11,893 bases of DNA from Treponema sp. (GTDB lineage: Bacteria > Spirochaetota > Spirochaetia > Treponematales > Treponemataceae). Below the pieces are notes generated by a model, which saw only the letters and a program-made list of their open reading frames with translations, was not told where the DNA came from and did not search any database. The DNA is taken from NCBI GenBank assembly GCA_017613485.1, contig JAGADS010000219.1, forward strand, positions 1-11,893, given 5' to 3'. The translations under genes were made by a program, and so were the position numbers. Positions 1 to 6,136 of the stretch are shown piece after piece (position 1 is the stretch's first letter; the number at the start of each line of letters is the position of its first letter).

Positions 1-104
1 TCATGACTGACTATAAAACAGAGTTTTATTATGAAAAACTAAAAAAATTGGCAAAAACAAACAAAAAGGCGAAGGATTTACTATGGTTGTATGATAATGA
101 ATGA
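1..104 (+). CDS. Possible 3' end of an upstream gene, or a 33-aa small ORF
   Basis: A frame open from the window edge ends at TGA 102-104. It contains an ATG at 3-5 that would give a 33-residue, lysine-rich peptide (MTDYKTEF... ending LLWLYDNE). No Shine-Dalgarno site can be judged because the sequence begins two bases earlier. The composition (Lys, Tyr, Leu, helical) is compatible with the tail of a normal protein. I do not recognise a family. Most likely it is the end of a CDS running in from the left; a free-standing micro-ORF is the alternative. Confidence 0.35.
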   Translation, partial: MTDYKTEFYYEKLKKLAKTNKKAKDLLWLYDNE

Positions 105-225
105 CCCTTTCCAGTTGCCTCAACAGTATCTCCTATATGTTTTTTCTATATGAAGATGCTTAGCTCCATCAAGTTTATCCTCTTCAAAAAAAAGGCGAGG
201 AACTTTTTATGTATTAATTATTTAT

Positions 226-230
226 GGAGG
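226..230 (+). promoter_or_regulatory. Ribosome binding site of the secreted hypothetical gene
   Basis: GGAGG lies 4 nt before the ATG at 235, which supports that start. The spacer from 105 to 225 is very AT-rich and shows no other gene. I could not settle on a promoter in it: TATTAAT at 212-218 could serve as a -10, but no good -35 sits 16-18 bp upstream. Confidence 0.6.
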
Positions 231-234
231 CTTT

Positions 235-873
235 ATGAAAAAGAAACTTTTAACAGTCATTTTATTGTTTTTAAATGTTATAATCTTTGCTCAAGAACTG
301 GAAACAGATAATTTTTCAAACAATAATAGCAGTTGTTTAGTAGAAAGATGGCAAGAAGAATATGATTTGCTTGGGATAAAACCGCTGACAAATCAATTGC
401 AAAAGAATTCTGTTCAACTTATAACCAATTCACTCCCTGTCTATGCAATAAGAATTGAATGGAATGAAGAGGATCAATATTTAGATTTTTGGATGGAATC
501 ATATAAAGATAGATTCGAAAATAGAAAATTGGATTTTCATAAGAAGGCTGTTGTTTCAAAAGAAACTATTGAACAGATTATTAATCTCATCAATAAATGT
601 GATTTCTATAACCAAGAACCATTAATAAGTTCAAATGGACGGGATGGATACAGTGAAATAATCGAAGTGAATATAGATGGCAAATACTGGTGCGTAGAAA
701 GATGGGATCCAAAACAATCTGTTATTAAAGAAATCGTTGAGTATTTATACGAGCTGGCTGATGAGAGGGATAGGATTTATCCGCCAGAAGAAAGAGAAGC
801 AGATGAAAAGCGTAGGGAAAGAATGAAAAAAATAAAAACAAGAAATTCTTCGATTGGGAAAACATCTAATTGA
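235..873 (+). CDS. Secreted hypothetical protein, 212 aa
   Basis: The start is fixed by a strong GGAGG site. The N-terminus is a typical Sec signal peptide: MKKK, a hydrophobic core at about residues 5-18, and a likely signal peptidase I cut after Ala19 (IIFA/QE). There is no lipobox cysteine, so it should be periplasmic or exported rather than a lipoprotein. The mature part has no membrane segment. Residues about 130-175 carry a pattern of DG, then an acidic strand, then GKYWCVERWDP. It resembles a loose motif (DG...E...G.Y...RW.P) that I associate with uncharacterised secreted proteins; that likeness is from memory. The last 30 residues are very charged (EEREADEKRRERMKK), probably an exposed helix or tail. 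The gene is visibly more AT-rich than its neighbours and stands alone, suggesting accessory origin. I do not recognise a function. Confidence 0.75.
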   Translation: MKKKLLTVILLFLNVIIFAQELETDNFSNNNSSCLVERWQEEYDLLGIKPLTNQLQKNSVQLITNSLPVYAIRIEWNEEDQYLDFWMESYKDRFENRKLDFHKKAVVSKETIEQIINLINKCDFYNQEPLISSNGRDGYSEIIEVNIDGKYWCVERWDPKQSVIKEIVEYLYELADERDRIYPPEEREADEKRRERMKKIKTRNSSIGKTSN

Positions 874-875
874 AT

Positions 876-900
876 AAAAACTTTAGGGAGCCTTTTTTTT
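876..900 (+). terminator. Weak candidate terminator after the hypothetical gene
   Basis: Five A residues (876-880) and a small AGG/CCT stem (885-887 with 891-893, loop GAG) are followed by a run of eight T at 893-900. The U-tract is good but the stem is short and poorly paired outside the core, so termination here is only plausible. Confidence 0.35.
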
Positions 901-951
901 GCTAGATTTTCAGAAGAAAATGCTTTTGAAAATCCGCGAAAAACTGGAATA

Positions 952-981
952 TTGAATATCCCTCTAGAGTTATGATACAAT
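952..981 (+). promoter_or_regulatory. Candidate promoter of aroDE, implying a leaderless transcript
   Basis: TTGAAT at 952-957 and TACAAT at 976-981 are separated by 18 bp and resemble sigma70 -35 and -10 boxes. TATGAT at 971-976 is an alternative -10 with poorer spacing to this -35. With the usual 6-7 bp discriminator the transcript would begin at or within a few bases of the aroDE ATG at 988. There is no Shine-Dalgarno sequence in the preceding 20 nt, which fits leaderless initiation. Confidence 0.5.
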
Positions 982-987
982 ACAGAC

Positions 988-2484
988 ATGGCACAACCAT
1001 TAATCTGTTTGACTTTAACTGGAAAGACTCTTAAGGAAGATATTGAAATTCTTGAGAAATACAGAAACTATATTGACGTGGCAGAGCTAAGGGCTGATTT
1101 CCTTACTGATGATGAGCGCCTTGAGATCAGGAAATTTCCTGCGATGGCGGCTTTTCCATGCATTCTTACAATAAGGCGCAATGTGGATGGCGGTCAGTTT
1201 CTAGAAGGGGAGGCAACCCGCTCAGTTCTCTTTGCCAAGGCACTTTCTTTTATCGATCAGGATAAATCAAAGAATTTCGCCTATGTTGATTTTGAAGAAG
1301 ACTATCACGTATCAAGCCTTCAGGATGCGGCAACGGCTTACGGGCTCAGGATTATCCGCAGCATCCACGACATGAAGAATCCTATTGCAAACATAGCACA
1401 GCGTCTTGAACGCCTAAGGGCCTCTGAATTCGAGATTCCTAAAATCGCCTTTATGCCCCACAGCCTTGATGATGTAAAGCTTGCTTTTGACGAGACTGCA
1501 AAGCTAAAAGATTCAAACCACATAGTCATTGCAATGGGACCGCTTGGTTCTCCGACACGCATATTGAGTGCCAAGCTAAAGAATTATCTTACATATTGTT
1601 CTCCGCCAGAAACAAATGCGAACCTAAAGGACATCGGTCATCTTGATCCTGTGGTGTTGAACAGCTGCTTCCGCTTTCATAAATTGAATGCCGAGACTTC
1701 CCTTTATGGAATCACCGGATGGCCGCTAAAGAAAACTGCCAGCCCAGAGCTTCATAATGCAGGATATGAGAAACATGGCCTTGATGCAGTTTATGTTCCT
1801 GTCCGCTCTGAGTCATTCAAGGATGTGATGGAATTTGCAGAGGTTGCAGGTGTAAAGGGGCTTTCTGTAACAATTCCCCACAAAGAAGCCGTGCTGGATA
1901 ATGTTGATATAGTAGAAAAAACAGCGCTTGATGTCGGAGCCGCCAACACTGTCGTAAAGGATAAGGACGGAAAATGGCGTGCGTATAACACCGATGTCAT
2001 AGGTTTCTCAAAATCACTTCTGGAATTTATTGGCAGGAAAAATCTTGCACATAAAAAAGTTGCGATTATAGGAGCGGGTGGTGCATCACGTGCGGTTGCC
2101 TATGTCGTAAAGAACCTTAAGGGTGATGCCTGTGTCTTTAACCGTACGATAAAAAAGGCACAGGAGCTTGCCGAGATTTATGGATTCAAGCATGCCATTC
2201 TTTCCTCGGAGTCACTGGACATGATAAAAAAATACAGCGACGTAATAATTCAGACTACATCGGTCGGAATGAACAGCGATGCAAGTTCCAATGCAGAGAA
2301 TGACCCGCTTTATTTCTATGATTTTACCGGAAAGGAAATGCTGTTTGATCTGGTGTATGTTCCTGCCGTTACACCGATAATGGCACGTGCGGCTAAGGCT
2401 GGGTGCAAGGTAAGCAACGGATATGACATGCTTCGTTATCAGGGATATGAGCAGTTCAAGCTGTTCACTGGAGTTGAATATTAG
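988..2484 (+). CDS. aroDE: AroDE: fused 3-dehydroquinate dehydratase (type I) and shikimate dehydrogenase, 498 aa
   Basis: It catalyses two consecutive cytosolic steps of the shikimate pathway: 3-dehydroquinate to 3-dehydroshikimate, then NADPH-dependent reduction to shikimate. Residues about 1-215 are a type I dehydratase: AELRAD with Glu33, the catalytic His127 (RSIHD) and the Schiff-base Lys152 (IPKIAFMP), plus GPLGSPTR near 184-191. Residues about 236-498 are AroE: the substrate loop GITGWPLKKTASPELHN (241-257), catalytic Lys299 in TIPHKE, Asp336 in NTD, the glycine-rich nucleotide loop GAGGASRA (362-369), NRT (385-387, NADPH phosphate contact) and the C-terminal GYDMLRYQG. Both halves keep their catalytic residues. 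The start is forced because the frame is closed by TGA at 973-975 and MAQPLICLTLTGKTL is a normal family N-terminus. The same fusion order is known from plants and several bacteria. rpiA follows after 71 nt. Confidence 0.96.
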   Translation: MAQPLICLTLTGKTLKEDIEILEKYRNYIDVAELRADFLTDDERLEIRKFPAMAAFPCILTIRRNVDGGQFLEGEATRSVLFAKALSFIDQDKSKNFAYVDFEEDYHVSSLQDAATAYGLRIIRSIHDMKNPIANIAQRLERLRASEFEIPKIAFMPHSLDDVKLAFDETAKLKDSNHIVIAMGPLGSPTRILSAKLKNYLTYCSPPETNANLKDIGHLDPVVLNSCFRFHKLNAETSLYGITGWPLKKTASPELHNAGYEKHGLDAVYVPVRSESFKDVMEFAEVAGVKGLSVTIPHKEAVLDNVDIVEKTALDVGAANTVVKDKDGKWRAYNTDVIGFSKSLLEFIGRKNLAHKKVAIIGAGGASRAVAYVVKNLKGDACVFNRTIKKAQELAEIYGFKHAILSSESLDMIKKYSDVIIQTTSVGMNSDASSNAENDPLYFYDFTGKEMLFDLVYVPAVTPIMARAAKAGCKVSNGYDMLRYQGYEQFKLFTGVEY

Positions 2485-2525
2485 GCTCTATAAAAGCCTG
2501 TCATTGCCGTGCTATACACGGCAAT
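2483..2525 (+). other. Two hairpins between aroDE and rpiA
   Basis: AGGCT (2483-2487, overlapping the aroDE stop) pairs with AGCCT (2495-2499) around a 7-nt loop. Next, ATTGCCGTG (2503-2511) pairs perfectly with CACGGCAAT (2517-2525) around CTATA. The second is a 9-bp stem with a 5-nt loop. No T-run follows (the next bases are CTTGAAAAAGG), so it is not a standard intrinsic terminator. It may be an RNA processing or stabilising element between two co-transcribed genes. Confidence 0.6.
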
Positions 2526-2540
2526 CTTGAAAAAGGATTA

Positions 2541-2546
2541 GAGGAG
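2541..2546 (+). promoter_or_regulatory. Ribosome binding site of rpiA
   Basis: GAGGAG lies 9 nt before the ATG at 2556, supporting this start. No separate promoter is evident in the 71-nt gap, which suggests read-through from aroDE. Confidence 0.7.
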
Positions 2547-2555
2547 AATATAATT

Positions 2556-3272
2556 ATGGTTTCTAAGGATGAACAGAAGGTTCTTGCTGCAACAAAGGCA
2601 ATTGACACACTGATTGAGCAGGGGAGGATTTTCAGCGGGATGAAGATCGGTCTGGGAACCGGCTCCACTGCCATGCCTGCTGTAAAAAGGCTGTGCGAGA
2701 GGATTGCAGACGGAACATTAAAGGATATAAAGGCTGTGGCAACAAGCTTTCAGACTGCGGTTGCATTACAGGACAACGGTGTTCCAGTTTACACGCTCAA
2801 CGACCGCTGCATAGGAGGCCACCTTGACCTTACGATAGACGGTGCTGATGAGATTGGTCCGGACAAGACCCTGATAAAGGGCGGTGGGGCTGCATTGTTA
2901 AGGGAAAAGATTGTAGCCTACAATTCATCTGCATTTGTAATTGTCGCCGACAGCTCAAAGGCAGTTCAGACTCACGGAACAAAATTCCCGCTCCCTGTTG
3001 AAATCATCGCAGAGGCAAGGGTTCCAGTTACACTTGCACTTGAAAAGCTTGGAGCAAAATGTACTCTGAGGAATGGAGTAAGAAAAGCAGGTCCCGTCAT
3101 CACAGACAACGGCAACATGATTCTTGACTGTGTATGGGAAAAGAGCGTTGACGCCGCATTCATGGAGGAAGCAATAGACAAGATTACAGGTGTAGTTGAA
3201 TGTGGCTTCTTTACAAAATTACCGCCCACTGTCTTTATAGCAACAGAAGACGGCAATGTAATTGAAAAGTAA
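2556..3272 (+). CDS. rpiA: Ribose-5-phosphate isomerase A, 238 aa
   Basis: RpiA interconverts ribose 5-phosphate and ribulose 5-phosphate in the non-oxidative pentose phosphate pathway and supplies ribose for nucleotides. The family signatures are all visible: the phosphate-binding loop GLGTGSTA (32-39), TSFQT (63-67), TIDGADEI (93-100, with Asp95 and Asp98), and KGGGAALLREK (108-118), whose Lys108 and Glu117 match the catalytic lysine and general-base glutamate of the family. The length is a little over the roughly 220-230 residues usual for bacterial RpiA. A strong GAGGAG site precedes the start. It lies 71 nt behind aroDE on the same strand and is probably co-transcribed. It converges with the PASTA gene across a palindrome-rich spacer. 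Confidence 0.97.
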   Translation: MVSKDEQKVLAATKAIDTLIEQGRIFSGMKIGLGTGSTAMPAVKRLCERIADGTLKDIKAVATSFQTAVALQDNGVPVYTLNDRCIGGHLDLTIDGADEIGPDKTLIKGGGAALLREKIVAYNSSAFVIVADSSKAVQTHGTKFPLPVEIIAEARVPVTLALEKLGAKCTLRNGVRKAGPVITDNGNMILDCVWEKSVDAAFMEEAIDKITGVVECGFFTKLPPTVFIATEDGNVIEK

Positions 3273-3288
3273 TTGATATCAAATATGA

Positions 3289-3352
3289 TAAAGTTTTGCC
3301 GTTTTTTCCAAAAGGGAAAAATGCGAGCCTTCGCGAGCAAGGCAAAACTTTA
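3289..3352 (+). terminator. Large inverted-repeat structure after rpiA
   Basis: TAAAGTTTTGCC (3289-3300) is the exact complement of GGCAAAACTTTA (3341-3352). Nested inside are two more hairpins: TTTTTCC/GGAAAAA (3303-3309 with 3315-3321) and GCGA/TCGC (3323-3326 with 3331-3334). Together they would fold into a branched structure 17 nt past the rpiA stop. There is no long U-tract after it, so it is either an unconventional terminator or a repeat-derived structure. Confidence 0.5.
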
Positions 3353-3395
3353 AGAGCAAGTGGCAACTTGCGACGCGAGCAAGGCAAAACTTTAA
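3332..3395. repeat. 22-bp perfect direct repeat flanking a hairpin
   Basis: The 22 bases at 3332-3353 (CGCGAGCAAGGC then AAAACTTTAA) recur exactly at 3374-3395. The 20-nt spacer contains GCAAGT (3356-3361) pairing with ACTTGC (3366-3371). Both copies contain GGCAAAACTTTA, so either can pair with the left arm at 3289-3300, giving two mutually exclusive folds. Two copies with a single spacer and internal symmetry look like a dispersed palindromic repeat element, not CRISPR. Confidence 0.7.
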
Positions 3396-3396
3396 A

Positions 3397-3428
3397 AATC
3401 AAAAAACTTGCTTGCAAGTATTTTGATT
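3397..3428 (-). terminator. Terminator of the hisD-def-fmt-PASTA operon
   Basis: AATCAAAA (3397-3404) pairs with TTTTGATT (3421-3428), and ACTTG (3406-3410) with CAAGT (3415-3419), around the loop CTTG with one A-A mismatch. The structure overlaps the PASTA stop codon. Read on the minus strand, the stem is followed by a T-rich stretch (TTTTTTGATTTTT), as in an intrinsic terminator. It could work in both directions for the convergent rpiA. Confidence 0.65.
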
Positions 3429-4506
3429 ACTGGACCGTATGACGTGCGGTGGATTCACCCATGACGTACAGTGTGATTACGCTGTTCTTCTTTACGTTGT
3501 ATGGAATCGTGAACTCTTTTCCAGGATGCATGAAGTCAGCGAGCTTGGTGATGTTGCCCTCGTTATCGCTTGCCTCAACACGGACTGGAACAGGATACGG
3601 ATATTCATTCAGAGTATATGAGAATATGCCGTATACGCTGGTGTCCTCTTCTGTGGGGGCAGGGAATGCCATGTCAATCTGAACATGAGTGAATTCATCA
3701 ACTTCACCCTGTGTGATGCTCTGTGACGAGACAGTTCCAGGTATGTCTCCTTCTCCTGCGGTATGTGCAGTAAATTCAAATACGAGTGGGGACTTTTCTA
3801 TCTGGGTAAGAACCTGCGGAAGGCTCTTTCCCTGTAAGTCAGGTACTGTTGTCTTAGCCTGAATGTCTCCGCTTGATACGACAAAATGTACTGTAACCGG
3901 GTCATCCAATGATGTGTTTGCCTTTGGTGACTGTGTAAGGATGGTTCCCGCCGGCTTGTCGCTTTTCTGATATACGATAGGTGCAACGGTCACGACAGAT
4001 GATCCTGCAAACTCTGTGTTAAGCTTAACCTGTGCATCATCTGCATCTTTTCCTACATAATCAGGCATCTTCTCTGTCTGAACGCCACGGCTTACTGTAA
4101 GAGTTACGCGGTGGTATGCCTTTGTGATTGAGCCAGGACCCGGATCCATGTCTATGACCATGCCTTCTGTGCCTGGAATCTCTGAATATTTAAGGAGAAG
4201 CTTTGGATAAAGTTCCTTTGCCTGAAGCTCAAGCTGGGCTGCCACAAGGGATTTTCCGAGTACATCAGGAACCTTGACCTTTTCCTCTCCCTGTACTGAG
4301 GTAAAGAACACAGCCAGACATGCTGCCACCATGATAAAAAACGACAGGAACATCGTAAAGAATAAAACCCATCCGCCTTTACCCATCTGTGCAATCTGAT
4401 CCTTAAAGGCACCGCCAAGACGGAACTTTTTCTTGGGCTTTTTCTCTTTTGGAACTTTAGCAACTTCCTTTGAAGTCTTCTTCGCTTCGATTATTTCATT
4501 CTTCAT
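3427..4506 (-). CDS. Single-pass membrane protein with three PASTA domains and no kinase, 359 aa
   Basis: The N-terminal 45 residues are cytoplasmic and strongly basic (KEKKPKKKFR). One transmembrane helix spans about 46-70, placing the rest outside the inner membrane by the positive-inside rule. Three PASTA repeats follow: about 76-143 (VKVPDVLGKS), 146-213 (KMPDYVGKD) and 219-283 (TVPDLQGKS), each opening with the P-D-x-x-G-K signature. Residues about 285-359 form a beta-rich C-terminal segment I cannot place. PASTA repeats are known from PknB-type kinases and some penicillin-binding proteins, where they bind peptidoglycan fragments. Here neither catalytic domain exists, so a scaffold or wall-sensing role is inferred. 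AGGAT at 4514-4518 gives a modest ribosome binding site. It is last in the hisD-def-fmt operon, 28 nt behind fmt. Confidence 0.88.
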   Translation of the reverse strand: MKNEIIEAKKTSKEVAKVPKEKKPKKKFRLGGAFKDQIAQMGKGGWVLFFTMFLSFFIMVAACLAVFFTSVQGEEKVKVPDVLGKSLVAAQLELQAKELYPKLLLKYSEIPGTEGMVIDMDPGPGSITKAYHRVTLTVSRGVQTEKMPDYVGKDADDAQVKLNTEFAGSSVVTVAPIVYQKSDKPAGTILTQSPKANTSLDDPVTVHFVVSSGDIQAKTTVPDLQGKSLPQVLTQIEKSPLVFEFTAHTAGEGDIPGTVSSQSITQGEVDEFTHVQIDMAFPAPTEEDTSVYGIFSYTLNEYPYPVPVRVEASDNEGNITKLADFMHPGKEFTIPYNVKKNSVITLYVMGESTARHTVQ

Positions 4507-4534
4507 AGTAAAAATCCTACCATATTAAAGGTTT

Positions 4535-5548
4535 TCATTCAAGAACACAGCCTATAAAATTTCTGGCACCGTTCATGAATGATTTATAGTCCATGGCTTT
4601 CTTTGCCTGCCACTGTAATTCTGTTGCAATCAATACACCGTCGCCTGTCTGAATCAAAATACCCCTCTGCTTGTTGTACGAGAGAACCGTTCCCGGAACT
4701 GCCACCGTGTTTTTGGGAATTGAGTTGTCTTGGAGTGCTATTTTTGCCGCATCACGTGCCTTGATTATCTTTAGCATCTGACCGTTGCAGCTCGTAAAGC
4801 ATCCGGGCCATGGCGTGTATGCCCTGATCTGAGCATCGATTTTTTCCGCGCTGTCATTCCAGTTAATCTTTCCGTCCTCTTTCTTGATGATTGAGCAGTA
4901 AGATGCCTCTCCCCTCTGTGGATAGGAAACCGGTAGCTCGTGGTGTTTTGCGATATAGCGTAAAATCGTTGTGATGGATATTGCTCCGTGCAGTGCCACT
5001 TCCTTTAAGAGTGATTCTGCGGTCTCGGTTCCTGTCAATGTCCAGCGCTGCATGCTCAGGATATCGCCCTCGTCAATTCCAAGTGCCATTTTCTGAATGC
5101 ATATTCCGGTTTCGCTGTCACCGTTGAGTATTGCCTGGTTTACTGGTGTTGCCCCGCGGTATTTGGGTAAAATCGAAGGGTGAAGGTTGATTCCGCCGTA
5201 TTTGAACAGGGAGAAAAACTTTGGCCCCAGAATATGACCGTAAGCAAAGCATACAAAGATATCCGGGTGGAGTGCCGCAATCTGCTCGCGTGCCTCCTGC
5301 TTGAGGTGTTCCGGGCTGAGTATGACGATACCTTCATCGCGTGCCTCGTTCCAGATTTGTGCGTAATGTGCTACTTCTGTTGGAATAAGGTCCCTGTGCC
5401 GTCCCTGAGTTGAAGGTGGATTTGTAAGGACTCCGACAATCTTGTAGTGTTCCTCCGGTATGGAAGCGGACATGTAGCTGTCCTTGAGGATTAATTCTAG
5501 CGAACGTGAGGATGCGGCTGGACTTCCTGCGTATAAAACCCTTAGCAT
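4535..5548 (-). CDS. fmt: Methionyl-tRNA formyltransferase, 337 aa
   Basis: Fmt transfers a formyl group from 10-formyltetrahydrofolate to the amino group of initiator Met-tRNA, needed for bacterial translation start. The catalytic triad of the formyltransferase fold is present: Asn121 and His123 in GGINLHPSILPKYRGATP, and Asp159 in GIDEGDI. The N-terminus MLRVLYAGSP matches the family's FAGTP start, and TNPPSTQGR near 42-50 matches the usual TQPD...GRG loop. A C-terminal Fmt domain (about 225-337), which helps hold the tRNA, begins near KINWNDSAEKIDAQIRAYTPWPG. Residues about 22-36 look longer than the usual loop. The length is above the usual roughly 315. It starts 2 nt after the def stop, so the two are translationally coupled in the common def-fmt pairing. 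Confidence 0.96.
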   Translation of the reverse strand: MLRVLYAGSPAASSRSLELILKDSYMSASIPEEHYKIVGVLTNPPSTQGRHRDLIPTEVAHYAQIWNEARDEGIVILSPEHLKQEAREQIAALHPDIFVCFAYGHILGPKFFSLFKYGGINLHPSILPKYRGATPVNQAILNGDSETGICIQKMALGIDEGDILSMQRWTLTGTETAESLLKEVALHGAISITTILRYIAKHHELPVSYPQRGEASYCSIIKKEDGKINWNDSAEKIDAQIRAYTPWPGCFTSCNGQMLKIIKARDAAKIALQDNSIPKNTVAVPGTVLSYNKQRGILIQTGDGVLIATELQWQAKKAMDYKSFMNGARNFIGCVLE

Positions 5549-5550
5549 TT

Positions 5551-6132
5551 TTACGATTGTTCCTTCTTTGCTTTTTTAGCGGCAAGTTTTGCTGCAATCG
5601 AAGCCTGCTTGCGTTCTTTTTCAAGTGCTTTTTTTGCGGCACGCTCAGCTCTTTTCTTGAACTGCTCCTCTGTGGATTCCTTGAATTTCTGGTCTCCCCT
5701 GTCAATATAGAGGATTCCGTCCAGATGGTCGTTCTCATGCTGGATTACACGTGCCAGAAGACCGTCTGCCTCGTCAATCACAAACTGTTTTCCCTGTTCG
5801 TTGACGGCGCTTACGGATATTTTTGACGGACGCTTTATGTTCTCGTAGAATCCAGGAATTGAAAGGCATCCCTCCTCATAGTCAACAAGGTCATTGGATG
5901 TCTTTGTTATCACCGGATTTATGAACACACGGCGTATATCGTCATCTGCAATAATCACGAAAAACCTTTTTGCAATTCCAACCTGAGGAGCCGCAAGACC
6001 AACACCGTTTGCAGATGTCATTGTCTCAAACATCTCGTTGAGTGTCGCCCTGAATTCATCGTTTATCTCTTCCGGCTTTACATCCACGCATTTCTCGCGG
6101 AGAACTTCCTCGCCAAGCTTATATATCTTCAT
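5551..6132 (-). CDS. def: Peptide deformylase with a lysine/alanine-rich tail, 193 aa
   Basis: Def removes the formyl group from the N-terminal methionine of new proteins at the ribosome, using a bound metal ion. All three family motifs are intact: GVGLAAPQ (43-50), EGCLS (87-91, metal ligand Cys89) and QHENDHLDG (131-139, ligands His132 and His136, catalytic Glu133). I chose ATG 6132-6130 because MKIYKLGEEVLREKC is the normal start and AGGGAG (6142-6147) sits 9 nt upstream. The longer reading from 6204 would overlap hisD by 68 nt and adds unfamiliar sequence. After the core, residues about 148-193 form a charged helix ending in a Lys/Ala-rich stretch (AAKLAAKKAKKEQS) not found in short Def proteins. 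It lies between hisD (4 nt) and fmt (2 nt). Confidence 0.96.
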   Translation of the reverse strand: MKIYKLGEEVLREKCVDVKPEEINDEFRATLNEMFETMTSANGVGLAAPQVGIAKRFFVIIADDDIRRVFINPVITKTSNDLVDYEEGCLSIPGFYENIKRPSKISVSAVNEQGKQFVIDEADGLLARVIQHENDHLDGILYIDRGDQKFKESTEEQFKKRAERAAKKALEKERKQASIAAKLAAKKAKKEQS

Positions 6133-6136
6133 CTTA

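Noticed and set aside
3332..3395. Two 22-bp repeats with a 20-nt spacer as a mini-CRISPR
   Set aside because: There are only two copies, the spacer is itself palindromic, the region is full of related inverted repeats, and no cas gene is present.
3235..3417. Minus-strand 60-aa ORF with a repeated KVLPCSRR motif
   Set aside because: The motif is a translation of the direct repeat, the frame overlaps the end of rpiA antisense, and there is no ribosome binding site.
5506..5826. Plus-strand 106-aa hydrophobic, Phe/Leu/Cys-rich ORF
   Set aside because: It is the antisense reading of the lysine-rich def tail and the def core; AAG/AAA codons read backwards as CTT/TTT.
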